54,817 bases of DNA from assembly GCF_013403875.1 (NCBI RefSeq), contig NZ_JACBNX010000029.1, positions 1-54,817 on the forward strand. Reading direction: 5' to 3'. Below, piece after piece: positions 35,098 through 44,500 of the stretch. The stretch is from Burkholderia guangdongensis (GTDB lineage: Bacteria; Pseudomonadota; Gammaproteobacteria; Burkholderiales; Burkholderiaceae). Under the pieces are notes generated by a model. The model ran no database searches. It was not told the DNA's origin and saw nothing but the letters and a program-made list of their open reading frames with translations. Made by a program: the position numbers and the translations under genes. Position 1 is the stretch's first letter, and every line of letters starts with the position of its first letter.

Positions 35098-35123
35098 TGG
35101 CACAAAGAGTATAACCGGTGGCA
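35098..35123 (+). promoter_or_regulatory. TGGCA half-sites spaced 21 bp upstream of operon 2
   Basis: TGGCACAAAG (35098) and TGGCATGAAA (35119) are direct half-sites exactly 21 bases apart, the spacing seen at the AraC-type sites before operon 1 though with another core. They lie between the divergent AraC gene and dioxygenase 2, about 95 bases before the latter. Confidence 0.5.
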
Positions 35124-35217
35124 TGAAATGCAAAGCGAGGAAACACCTGTATTTCTAGAATGGCGCCTATTGGATGGACAACAGATCCACACCCGGCACC
35201 AATAAAGGAGACAAGCA

Positions 35218-36066
35218 ATGCGTGTTGAACAACTCACCTGCGCCATTGGTGCCGAAATCACCGGCGTGAACCTGGCCGACGCGGCGCGCGACGATGCGCT
35301 GTTTGCCGAAGTCCGCGCCGCCTTGCTGAAGCACAAGGTCGTGTTTCTGCGCAACCAGGACATCGCCCGCGCCGACCACGTGGCCTTCGCCCGCCGCTTC
35401 GGCGATCTCGAAGACCACCCGGTGGTCGGCAGCGATCCGGAAAACCCCGGCCTGGTGCGCATCTACAAGTCGCCCGACTCGCCCAACGACCGCTACGAAA
35501 ACGGCTGGCACGCCGACACCACGTGGCGCGAAATCCCGCAAATGGGCGCCGTGCTGCGCTGCATCGAATGCCCGCCCGTGGGTGGCGACACCATGTGGGC
35601 CAACATGGTGCTGGCCTATGAAAAGCTGCCCCAGCACGTGAAGGACCTGATCGCCCCGCTGCGGGCCCGCCACAGCATCGAAGCCACCTTCGGCGCGGTG
35701 ATGCCGATCGAAAAGCGCCTGGCGCTCAAGGCCCAGTTCCCCGACGCCGAGCACCCCGTCGTGCGCACCCACCCCGAGACGGGCGAGAAGGTGCTGTTCG
35801 TGTGCGGTTTCACCACGCACTTCACCAACTACCACAACCCCGGCAACGTGCGCGTGGGGCAGGACTTCACGCGCGGCGGCTCCGACCTGCTCCAGTACCT
35901 GATCAGCCAGGCCGCCATCCCCGAATACCAGGTGCGCTGGCGCTGGAAGCAAGGCGACATTGCGATCTGGGACAACCGCGCGACGCAGCACTACGCGGTG
36001 ATGGACTACCCGCCCTGCCACCGAAAGATGGAACGCGCCGGCATCATCGGCACCAAGCCGTACTGA
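35218..36066 (+). CDS. TauD/TfdA-family Fe(II)/2-oxoglutarate dioxygenase (copy 2)
   Basis: Paralogue of the dioxygenase at 29300, 282 residues. The iron ligands are His98 and Asp100 (GWHADTTW) and distal His about 258 (RATQHYAVMDY), with arginine in RKMERAG. Large blocks are identical to copy 1 (for example EDHPVVGSDP, HPETGEKVLFV). The variable segment after LVRIYKSPDSPN suggests changed substrate choice. AAAGGAGACAAG precedes the ATG. It heads operon 2. Confidence 0.9.
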   Translation: MRVEQLTCAIGAEITGVNLADAARDDALFAEVRAALLKHKVVFLRNQDIARADHVAFARRFGDLEDHPVVGSDPENPGLVRIYKSPDSPNDRYENGWHADTTWREIPQMGAVLRCIECPPVGGDTMWANMVLAYEKLPQHVKDLIAPLRARHSIEATFGAVMPIEKRLALKAQFPDAEHPVVRTHPETGEKVLFVCGFTTHFTNYHNPGNVRVGQDFTRGGSDLLQYLISQAAIPEYQVRWRWKQGDIAIWDNRATQHYAVMDYPPCHRKMERAGIIGTKPY

Positions 36067-36099
36067 GTTTCACGCATCCCCACATCACGGAGATACCTC

Positions 36100-37158
36100 A
36101 TGAACTTCCTCGACGGGCACCTGTTCCCCGAAAACCAGCAGCCTCTGATCATTACGGCCGCCCCCTACGCGCCGTCGTATGTGCCGTCGGACTTCCCCGA
36201 GGACATCGCCGTCACGATGGAGGAGCAGATCCAGAAGGCCGTCGATTGCTACAACGCCGGCGCGACCGTGCTGCACCTGCACGTGCGCGAGCTGGACGGC
36301 AAGGGCAGCAAGCGGCTGTCCAAGTTCAACGAGCTGATCGCCGGCGTGCGCGCGCGCGTGCCGGACATGATCATCCAGGTCGGCGGCTCGATCAGCTTCG
36401 CACCGGAATCCGAGGGCGCGGCGGCCAAGTGGCTCTCCGACGACACGCGCCACATGCTGGCCGAGCTGGATCCGAAGCCCGACCAGGTAACCGTGACGAT
36501 CAACACGTCGCAGATGAACTTCCTCGAGCAGTTCGACTACCGGGACTGGAAAGGCAGTTCGCTGGAAGACCCGGTGGTGCACAATGCTTACAAGGAGATG
36601 ACGGTGCCCGCGCAGCCGGGCTGGGCCGAGGAGCACATTCGTCGCCTGACGGCCGCCGGCATCCAGAGCGAGTTCCAGTGCTACAACCAGAACAGCCTTG
36701 AATCGGTGGAGCGGCTGATGCGCCGCGGCATCTACAAAGGCCCGCTGGTGCTGAACTGGGTGGCGATCGGCGGCGGCATGGATTCGCCCAACATCTACAC
36801 GCTGGCCAACTTCGTGCGCGGCGTGCCCGACGGCGCGGTGCTGACGGTGGAAAGCTCGGTGCTCAACGTGCTGCCGATCAACATGATGGGCATCGCGATG
36901 GGCCTGCACGTGCGCACCGGCACCGAGGACAACCTGTGGAACCAGTCGCGTACCGCGAAGTTCAGCACGGTCGAGCAGATCGAGCAGCTGGTGCGCATCT
37001 CGCGCGAGTTCGGCCGTCCGATCGCCACCGCGAAACAGGCGCGCGAGATCTGCAGGATCGGCGTGTTCTACGACACGGTCGAAGAAACCCTGGCCGCCAA
37101 CGGCTTCGCGCCCAACGCGCCCGGCCGCCAACAGGGCTTCCTGCGCAAGGTATCCTGA
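36100..37158 (+). CDS. beta-keto acid cleavage enzyme (BKACE, DUF849), copy 3
   Basis: Long-form BKACE of 352 residues, nearly the same as copy 1 in its first 130 residues. Metal ligands are His59 and His61 (LHLHVREL), with a glutamate in GTEDNLW. The segment FLEQFDYRDWKGSSLED replaces the copy 1 segment VTEQAEDADFKGTSREI, a possible substrate-side loop. The start has GGAGATACC upstream. Dioxygenase plus long BKACE recurs in the same order in both operons, so the two-gene module was duplicated as a unit. Confidence 0.88.
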   Translation: MNFLDGHLFPENQQPLIITAAPYAPSYVPSDFPEDIAVTMEEQIQKAVDCYNAGATVLHLHVRELDGKGSKRLSKFNELIAGVRARVPDMIIQVGGSISFAPESEGAAAKWLSDDTRHMLAELDPKPDQVTVTINTSQMNFLEQFDYRDWKGSSLEDPVVHNAYKEMTVPAQPGWAEEHIRRLTAAGIQSEFQCYNQNSLESVERLMRRGIYKGPLVLNWVAIGGGMDSPNIYTLANFVRGVPDGAVLTVESSVLNVLPINMMGIAMGLHVRTGTEDNLWNQSRTAKFSTVEQIEQLVRISREFGRPIATAKQAREICRIGVFYDTVEETLAANGFAPNAPGRQQGFLRKVS

Positions 37159-37160
37159 AC

Positions 37161-37727
37161 ATGTCCACCGCCACGCCCACCATCCTCATCGTCCCCGGCC
37201 TGCGCGACCACGTGGAGTCGCACTGGCAGACCCTGCTGGCCCCGCAACTGCCGCGCGTGCGCACCGTGCCCCCGATGGGGCGCACCCGTGAAGGGCTGGA
37301 CTGCGCGGCGCGGGTGGAAGCCATCGAGCGCGAAGCCCAGGCCATCGACGGCCCGATCGTGATCGTGGCGCACAGCGGCGGCTGCGTGATGCTCGCGCAC
37401 TGGGCGCAGCGCACGCGCCGCGCCGTGAAGGGCGCGCTGCTCGCCGCGCCGCCGGAATTCGAGCGCCCGATGCCCGACGGCTACCCGACACTGGATGATC
37501 TGCGGGACGGCGGCTGGTTCCCCGTGCCGCTGCAACCCCTGCCGTTCCCCAGCATCGTGGCCGCGAGCCGCAACGACCCGCTGGCGCGCTACGAGCAGGT
37601 GGAACACATGGCGCGCTGCTGGGGCAGCCGCCTGGTGGACCTCGGCAACGTAGGCCACCTCAACCCCGCGTCCGGCTATGGCGAATGGCCACGCGCGCAT
37701 GAGTTCATTACCGAGCTGTCGGCTTAA
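37161..37727 (+). CDS. RBBP9/YdeN-type alpha/beta hydrolase
   Basis: Small serine hydrolase of 188 residues. The N-terminal ILIVPGLRDHVESHWQ, nucleophile elbow VAHSGGC (serine), the aspartate in ASRNDPLA and the histidine in NVGHLNPASG make up the expected triad. In BKACE pathways a thioesterase or esterase step is often needed to free the acid from CoA or an ester; this gene may do that. The start is two bases after the BKACE stop, and the stop is 13 bases before the next ATG. Confidence 0.88.
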   Translation: MSTATPTILIVPGLRDHVESHWQTLLAPQLPRVRTVPPMGRTREGLDCAARVEAIEREAQAIDGPIVIVAHSGGCVMLAHWAQRTRRAVKGALLAAPPEFERPMPDGYPTLDDLRDGGWFPVPLQPLPFPSIVAASRNDPLARYEQVEHMARCWGSRLVDLGNVGHLNPASGYGEWPRAHEFITELSA

Positions 37728-37740
37728 AGGAGACACGATC

Positions 37741-38712
37741 ATGGTCAAGGCAATACGTTTTTACGAAACCGGCGGCCCGGAAGTGCTGAAGCTCGAAAAC
37801 GTCGAGGTGGGCGAGCCCGGCCCCGGCGAAGCGCGCGTGCGCCACAGCTTCATTGCGCTGAACTTCATCGACACCTATTTCCGCACCGGGCGCTATCCGC
37901 TGGATCTGCCCAACGGGCTGGGCTCCGATGCGGTGGGCGTGGTCGAGGCCGTCGGGCCGGACGTCGACTACCTGAAGCCGGGCGACCGCGTCGGCTACCT
38001 GATCGGCCCGCAGGGCGCGTACTCCGAAGCGCGCGTGATGCCGGCCGCCGTGCTGATCCCGCTGCCCGACGGCATCAGCGACCGCACCGCCGCCACGCTG
38101 ATGATGAAAGGCATGACGGCTCAGTACCTGTTCCGCCAGGTCTACCCGCTGAACGGCGGCGAAACCATCCTGTACCACGCGGCCGCCGGCGGCGTGGGCC
38201 TGATCGCCTGCCAGTGGGCGCGCGCGCTCGGGGTGACCATGATCGGCACCGTGAGCACCGACGAAAAAGCCGCCCTCGCCAAAGCCAACGGCTGCACGCA
38301 CACCATCGTCACGTCGCGCGAAAACATCGTCGACCGCGTGAAGGAGCTGACGGATGGCAAAGGGGTGAAGGTGGTCTACGACTCGGTGGGCAAGGACACG
38401 CTGATGGATTCGCTGAACTGCCTGCAACCGCGCGGCCACTTCGTGAGCAACGGCACGTCGTCCGGCTCGGTGGTCGTCGATTCGCAACTGCTCGCGGCCA
38501 AGGGCTCCATCTGGATGACGCGGCCCGCGATGATCCACTACATCCACCCGCGCCCGCACATGCTAGACATGGCCAAGGAGCTGTTCGACCACGTGCTGGC
38601 CGGCCACATCGTGAGCGAGCCGCAGCAGGAGTTCGCGCTCGAAGACGCGGCCAACGCGCACCGTGCGCTCGAAGGGCGCAAGACGGTCGGCTCCACCATC
38701 CTCGTGCCGTAA
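37741..38712 (+). CDS. quinone oxidoreductase (zeta-crystallin type, MDR family)
   Basis: NADPH-dependent MDR-family oxidoreductase of 323 residues. The N-terminus MVKAIRFYETGGPEVLKLE, the cofactor motif AAAGGVGLIACQWA and the later segment VVYDSVGKDTLMDSL fit the Qor subgroup, which reduces quinones or enones by one- or two-electron transfer. AAAGGAGACACG precedes the ATG. Its role in the island may be reduction of an unsaturated intermediate or relief of quinone stress. Confidence 0.9.
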   Translation: MVKAIRFYETGGPEVLKLENVEVGEPGPGEARVRHSFIALNFIDTYFRTGRYPLDLPNGLGSDAVGVVEAVGPDVDYLKPGDRVGYLIGPQGAYSEARVMPAAVLIPLPDGISDRTAATLMMKGMTAQYLFRQVYPLNGGETILYHAAAGGVGLIACQWARALGVTMIGTVSTDEKAALAKANGCTHTIVTSRENIVDRVKELTDGKGVKVVYDSVGKDTLMDSLNCLQPRGHFVSNGTSSGSVVVDSQLLAAKGSIWMTRPAMIHYIHPRPHMLDMAKELFDHVLAGHIVSEPQQEFALEDAANAHRALEGRKTVGSTILVP

Positions 38713-38723
38713 TCCAATGCCCC

Positions 38724-38758
38724 CCCTCTGCCGCCGGCGGAAAGCCGGCGGCAGAGGG
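38724..38758 (+). other. strong intra-operon hairpin after quinone oxidoreductase
   Basis: Perfect 15-bp arms CCCTCTGCCGCCGGC and GCCGGCGGCAGAGGG with loop GGAAA, similar in design to the hairpin at 30157-30191 and again without a U-tract. It may lower transporter expression relative to the enzymes or protect the upstream mRNA. Confidence 0.75.
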
Positions 38759-38803
38759 CGCCATGCAAGCAACACCCAAAACATTCCCACAACGGAGACA
38801 ACC

Positions 38804-40132
38804 ATGGCAATGGGCTTGAGCGCGGCCGCCCCTCAGCGGGCACATCCCGACCACTACCTCTTTGGCTCGCGCCACGCGTGGTTCGCATTCGCGATGACCG
38901 TGGCGCTGATGCTGTTCGACTACATCGACCGGCAGGTCATCGTCTCGCTATTCCCGCACCTGAAGCTGGAATGGGGCCTGTCGGACAAGCAGCTCGGCGC
39001 GCTGGTGTCCGTCGTGTCCATCACCGTGGCCATCGGCGCCCTGCCCATTGCACTGCTGGCCGACCGGGGCAGCCGCGTCAAAAGCATCTTCGTGATGGCC
39101 ATGGCGTGGAGCCTGTCCTGCATCTCGTGCATGTTCACGCGCAGCTATGGTCCGTTGCTCACCGCGCGCGCCGTGGTGGGCGTGGGCGAGGCGGGCTACG
39201 GCTCGGTGGGTTCGGCCCTGCTCGCCAGCCACTTCCCGGAGCGCATGCGCTCCACGATGATGGCGGCGTTTTTCGCGGCGGGCTCGTTCGGTTCGGTGCT
39301 CGGCGTGATGCTGGGCGGCATCATCGCCGCGCACTGGGGCTGGCGCGCCGCGTTTGGCGTGGTGGGCGTACCCGGGCTGGTGTTCGCGGTGCTCTACCTC
39401 TTCGTGCGCGACTACCGCACGGTGGCGCTCCCTCCCCGGCTCGACCGGGCCACGCAGAGCCTGGGCAGCACGACCCGCTCCGTCGTGAGCGCGTTGACCC
39501 GTGCGCCCACCATGCTGTGGGTGTGCCTGGGCACCTCCGCCCAGGTCATCGTGCTGTCCACAGTGTGGGCCTGGCTGCCGAGCTACCTGAACCGCACGCA
39601 CGGCCTGCCGCCGGCAAAAGCCGCCGTCAGCGCCGCGCTGGTGGTGCTGTGCGGCGCGGTGGGCGCGATGCTGTGGGGGGCGGTCGTGGATCGCGCAGGC
39701 CGCCGCCAGCCACGCAACAAGCTGTTCACGCTGGCCGCGCTGTGCCTGCTCTCCATGGCCATGCTCATGCCCGCGCTCGGCAGCCCCGGCCTGGCCCTGG
39801 CGCCCGGCCTGCAACTGGCCTGGATCGCCGTGGGCGGCCTGCTGATGACCTGCACCGCCGGCCCGTCGGTGGCCCTGGTGATCGACGTGGTGCACCCCGG
39901 CCTCCGCTCCACGGGCTGCGCGGTGCTGGCCTTCTTTCAGAACATGTTCGGCCTGGCGGCGGGGCCGTTCATCGCCGGCGCGCTGTCCGACCGGTGGACG
40001 CTGCCCGTGGCCATGGTGATCATGCCCTCGTTCTCGATCCTGGCCGCGCTGTGCTATTTGCTCGCGACGCGTACCTATGAGCGGGATGCGAAGCGCATCC
40101 GGGAGCAACTGGCCACCGAAGCGCACGCCTGA
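38804..40132 (+). CDS. MFS transporter of the catabolic island
   Basis: Inner-membrane transporter of 442 residues with about twelve hydrophobic segments. The first helix carries FDYIDRQVIVSLFP, typical of the ACS/spinster-like MFS importers of organic acids. The loop after helix 2 has ALLADRGSRVKSIFVM, and VGVGEAGYGSVGSALLA follows in helix 4. The start at 38804 follows ACGGAGACAACC. As the last gene of operon 2 it is the likely uptake system for the unknown substrate. Confidence 0.9.
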   Translation: MAMGLSAAAPQRAHPDHYLFGSRHAWFAFAMTVALMLFDYIDRQVIVSLFPHLKLEWGLSDKQLGALVSVVSITVAIGALPIALLADRGSRVKSIFVMAMAWSLSCISCMFTRSYGPLLTARAVVGVGEAGYGSVGSALLASHFPERMRSTMMAAFFAAGSFGSVLGVMLGGIIAAHWGWRAAFGVVGVPGLVFAVLYLFVRDYRTVALPPRLDRATQSLGSTTRSVVSALTRAPTMLWVCLGTSAQVIVLSTVWAWLPSYLNRTHGLPPAKAAVSAALVVLCGAVGAMLWGAVVDRAGRRQPRNKLFTLAALCLLSMAMLMPALGSPGLALAPGLQLAWIAVGGLLMTCTAGPSVALVIDVVHPGLRSTGCAVLAFFQNMFGLAAGPFIAGALSDRWTLPVAMVIMPSFSILAALCYLLATRTYERDAKRIREQLATEAHA

Positions 40133-40353
40133 CGAGCGATCGACGCTCGAGCCTGATGAGTGGGTAACGCACTGCCGTTACTCGCGCCGCGTGCAAGCGC
40201 CGTTCCAGCGCGGCGCGTCGATCGTTGGTCGAATCGCAACGATGCATTCCGTCGGGCCCCATTGATGCGCGAAACCGCGGCGCTACACTGAAAGTACGGT
40301 TTCGCCGGTTCCGCCGCATCAGGAATCGGCCTCGGTCAATGTCGGAGCACCAC

Positions 40354-40518
40354 ATGGACATCCTCGACATCGCACGCCAATCGGGTTTGACGGTCACGCT
40401 GGAAGCGAGGATCGGCACCCAGGAATACAACTCGGTGCACGGCTCGGTCGACGCGCTCGAGCGGTTCGTCGAATTGGTCGCGACGTCGCTGGAGCACGAT
40501 CCGCGGCGGCAGGATTGA
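40354..40518 (+). CDS. small conserved-looking hypothetical protein
   Basis: Predicted protein of 54 residues (MDILDIARQSGLTVTLEARI ... ERFVELVATSLEHD). I recognise no named family. GGAG lies eight bases before the ATG at 40354, better than for an in-frame ATG at 40339. It is acidic and amphipathic at the C-terminal helix. It sits just upstream of a ModE-like box and a ModA-like gene. Confidence 0.6.
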   Translation: MDILDIARQSGLTVTLEARIGTQEYNSVHGSVDALERFVELVATSLEHDPRRQD

Positions 40519-40530
40519 CGCGACGCATCT

Positions 40531-40554
40531 CGCTATATACAGCGAGACACAACG
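40531..40554 (+). promoter_or_regulatory. ModE-like box 1
   Basis: A 24-base element beginning CGCTATATA and ending CACAACG, 60 bases before a ModA-like gene. The left half matches the CGnTATATA half-site of ModE; the right half is weaker. It has the same length and CG...CG frame as the boxes at 45899 and 48957. Confidence 0.55.
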
Positions 40555-40613
40555 GGATAAAATGGGCGAAATCGAGGTTCTTGTTCAGCCGACCACCGAA
40601 AAACGCCCAATCC

Positions 40614-41438
40614 ATGCCGCTTCGACACATCCTCCCGCTCGTTTTCTGCATGACCGCGGACGCCGCCTCCGCGCAGCAGGCGCCCGCCACGCCCCCTCTC
40701 ACGATCTACGCGGCAGGCAGCATGAGTGGCGCGCTGGCCGCCATCACGCATCAGTACACGCTCGAGTCCGGCCAGAAAATCGATCTCGTGACCGGACCGG
40801 CCGGCCTGTTGCTGGACAAGATCGAACATTCCGCCACGCCGGACATTTTCATTTCCGCGAATATGGCGCATCCGCAGCGGCTCACCGCCGAAGGAAAGGC
40901 TTCGCCCACCGTCGTCTTCGCCAGAAATCGGCTGTGCGTTCAGGCGCGCCCGGACGTCGGCCTCACGACGGACAATCTGCTCGATAAACTGCTCGATCCG
41001 AACATCAAGATCGGCACGTCGACACCCAAGGCGGACCCGGGGGGCGATTACGCGTGGGCGATGTTCGCCCGAGCCGACGCGGTTCATCCCGGCGCGGCGC
41101 GGATGCTGGAAACGAAAGCGCAGCAGGTGGTCGGCGGCCCGGTGGCACCTCAGGTTCCACCCGGTCAGAATCCGGTGAAATACCTGCTCGCAACCCGGCG
41201 CATCGACGTCTTCGTCGGCTATTGCAGCTCTCACGATACGACGCCCGATCCGGCGCTGACGCAGGTCGAACTCCCTGCGAACCTCGGCATCTCCGCCGAC
41301 TACGGGATGACGGTCCTGGAATCGCCGCAGACCCTCGCCACGCGCGGCTCCGCTTATCGACTCGCGCTGTATCTGATGAGCCCGCAAGCGCAGGACGTGC
41401 TGGCACGCTACGGTTTCACGCCCGTCACGCGTCGATAG
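40614..41438 (+). CDS. ModA-like periplasmic oxyanion-binding protein (orphan)
   Basis: Exported binding protein of 274 residues. The signal peptide MPLRHILPLVFCMTADAASA precedes the mature core, which has LTIYAAGSMSGALAAITHQY, LLLDKIEHSATPDIFISANM and TPKADPGGDYAWAMFARAD, as in molybdate-binding proteins. No permease or ATPase is next to it; it may feed the fused transporter at 49876 or bind another oxyanion. A ModE-like box upstream supports a molybdenum link. The stop codon opens an array of 11-bp repeats. Confidence 0.8.
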   Translation: MPLRHILPLVFCMTADAASAQQAPATPPLTIYAAGSMSGALAAITHQYTLESGQKIDLVTGPAGLLLDKIEHSATPDIFISANMAHPQRLTAEGKASPTVVFARNRLCVQARPDVGLTTDNLLDKLLDPNIKIGTSTPKADPGGDYAWAMFARADAVHPGAARMLETKAQQVVGGPVAPQVPPGQNPVKYLLATRRIDVFVGYCSSHDTTPDPALTQVELPANLGISADYGMTVLESPQTLATRGSAYRLALYLMSPQAQDVLARYGFTPVTRR

Positions 41439-41512
41439 TCGGTCAGTAGTCGGTCTGTAGTCGACCTGTAGTCGGCCGATAGTCGATCAGTAACCGGCCA
41501 CTAGCCGGCCGG
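41436..41512. repeat. seven 11-bp tandem repeats overlapping a stop codon
   Basis: Seven units of 11 bases, the first being TAGTCGGTCAG where TAG is the stop of the ModA-like gene. Following units (TAGTCGGTCTG, TAGTCGACCTG, TAGTCGGCCGA, TAGTCGATCAG) drift toward TAGCCGGCCGG. Repeated TAG triplets would stop leaky translation. Copy number may vary between strains. Confidence 0.85.
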
Positions 41513-41560
41513 TGAAGACGCCGCTTCGCCCGCGCGCCACACCGCCACCGCGCGGGGCGC

Positions 41561-44500
41561 TCAATGCAACGCCCGCGGCGGATAGTAACCATCCGGCAGC
41601 AGCGCTTCCCGCGGTCCGATCAATTCGAGTATCGCCGGATCCTGGATGAAGTCGGCGGCGGACTTGGCGGCGAGAATCGTCTCCGGCGATTGCGGGCGCG
41701 CGATGCCGAACCCCTGCACGTAGTCCACGCCCATCGACAGCAGTTCTTCAAGCGTCGCCGCATCCTCGACCCATTCCGCGATGCTCTGCATCCCGAGATT
41801 GCGCGCGAGACCGATCGCCGCCTCGACGATCGCCGCGTTGGCCGACAGGCTCGTGATGTCGCGCACGAAACAGCCGTCGATCTTCAGCGCATCCGCGGGC
41901 AGGTCGCGCAAATACGGGAACGACGTATAGCCCGCGCCGAAGTCGTCGAGCGCGACGCGCGCGCCGAGACGCTGCACGCTGTCGATGAACCGGCGCGTGT
42001 TGCCGAGATCGTGCAGCGCGACGCCTTCGGTGATCTCGATGCAAAGCATCGGCACCACGTGCCGGTATCGTTCGAACAGCGTGCCGATCTCCGCGACGAA
42101 ACGCTCGTCGTTCAACGACGCGCCGCTCACGTTGACCGCGATGAAACGCGTGTTCGTCAGCTTCGCGCGGTGCCGCTCGATCCACGCGAGCACGGTCTCC
42201 ACCACCCAGCTGTCGAGCGCGGAGATCGTGCCGTTCGCCTCCGCCGCCGCAATCGCCCGCGCGGGCGGAATGATCGTGCCGTCCGGCTCGCGCAGGCGCA
42301 GCAGTACCTCGAAGTCGAGCGCGGCGTACGGCGTCTTCGTCGACATGATCGGCTGCATTTCGACGAACAGGCCTTCGGTCGGCAACTCGCCGCTGAACGT
42401 TTCGATCAGGCTCAGCGCGCGCGCGCGCTCGCCGAACATCGGCGCGTTGCTGCGATAGACGACAACGTGCCCGTTGCCGTTGCGCTTCGCTTCGCGGCAC
42501 GCGGCGTCCGCCGCGGAAATGCCGTCGCCGGCACGCATCCCCGGCGGCAATTCGATGATGCCCGCCGACGCGCGCACCTGGAACGCGCGCGTGCCGATCT
42601 GGTACGGCGTCGCGTTGATGGCCTCGACGACGTTCTGCAGAACCTGCGCCGCATCGTCGAGCGGCAGCGCGCCGAACAGCACCACGAACTCGTCGCCGCC
42701 GATGCGGCCCACGCGGTCGCGCGGCCCGAGCACCTCCTCCATCCGCTGGCGCACCTGCCGCAGCACCTCGTCGCCGACGTGATGGCCGAACAGGTCGTTG
42801 ATCAGCTTGAAGCGGTCGAGATCCAGATAGCCGATCACGCGCCGCTGCGCGTCGGACGTTGCGTGCGCGTCGGATTCCCGTATCTCGCGATCGATGCCAC
42901 GACGGTTCAGCGCGCCCGTCAGCGGGTCGTGATCGGCCAGATAGCGCAACGTGTGCACGGCCTGCTGGCGCTCGGTGACGTCCTGAATGGAACCTTCGAG
43001 CTGCGTGCCCGCGTGCGCGGCGCGCACCAGGTAATAACGGTGCGATGCGTGGGCGGTGCCCGGTGCCGCGTCGCCGGGCGTCGTGCCGACGGGCTTCGTG
43101 CCGGCGGGCGCCCCGATCTCGCGCGTCAGCTCGCTCTCGACCGCCCCGCTCACCCTCGCGTCGTCATAGATGGCCTTCCAGCTCCCGGGCGCGAAGTAGT
43201 CGTCCCAATGGTGCCGATCGCCGTTGTCGCGCAGGCCGAGCATCGCCACGAGCGCGGGGTTGAAGCGCGCGAAACTGCCATCGGCGTTCAGCGTGAACAG
43301 GCCGACGGGCGTGAGCGCATACGTGTTGTTGAGGTCGACCTGCGCGCGCATGCGCTGCTGACGCTCCGCGCGGATCTGCTCGGCGATCGCGACCGCGGCC
43401 ATCAGGCTCGACATCAGCGCGGAGGTCACGCTGTTGAGCGCGGGAACCAGAAAGTGCGCATGGAGCGCCGCCGACGCGATCTCCGAAAGGAACGACAGGT
43501 AAGCCACCGCGAGCGCCCCGGCGTACCAGATAGCGGTACGCGACGGCGCGACGATCAGCAGCCGCACCAGCATGAACACACCCACTGCGATCCCGACGCT
43601 CATGCTCGCCCACATCACCGGCAAATAGAGCCGCACGGGCAGCACGATCGACGCGACGAGCACCACGAATCCGAGCCAGAGCACCGCGCGAAAAAGCCGC
43701 TGGAAACCCACGCGCGGGAGGTCGTGGCGAAACAGCGTGGCAAAGAGTGTGCCGGTCAGAATATATTCCACCGGCACGGTAATTTTGCGGATCAGCGATA
43801 TCCAGTCGTGCGGAATCGGCGTGCCGAGCCACATGTCGTCCCAGCCCATCGAGATCGACGCGAGCCGCAGATTGCCGAACAACCAGCCCGCGAACAGCAC
43901 GTAGACCCAGTCGCGGTTGATGACCGCCGCGATCAGCACGAACACCGCGAGCGTCGCGAGGCCGCCTTCGAGCAGGCCGTTGTAGCGGTAGAAACGGTCA
44001 TTGAGGATTTTCTGGTCGGTCTCGGACAGGAGCCGCGTGTGAACGACGACCGGGCCGCTGAACGACGCACGGCAGAGCACCGCGGCGCGACCGTCGATAC
44101 CGAGCGCGACGCTACTGCCCGAGCGCTGTAGCGCGCCAGAGACGATCCATCCCCGCGACACGCGGCCGAGGGGCTCGAAGGTGGCGGCGTCGTAACAGAC
44201 GATCTGTTCGATATGGCGAGCCGAGATTCGCAGCGCGGCGCCGGGCGGCAGCGACCCATCGGCGGGCGGCTTCGTGTTGTCGTCCATGCGAGCGGGGAGC
44301 GTCACGGACAGCCAGAACGGGGTTTCACTCAGATGCGTGTCGTATTTTTCAACCTCCGGGGCATCTTTCAGCGCTGCTGCGGCGGCAACCACGTCGAGCC
44401 GGCCGCGCGGATCGGCGAGCACACGCAGCGGGACCGGCGTGCCGACCGGCTTGTCGCTCGACGCACCGGGACTCATCAGAACAAACAGGGACAGGATGCC

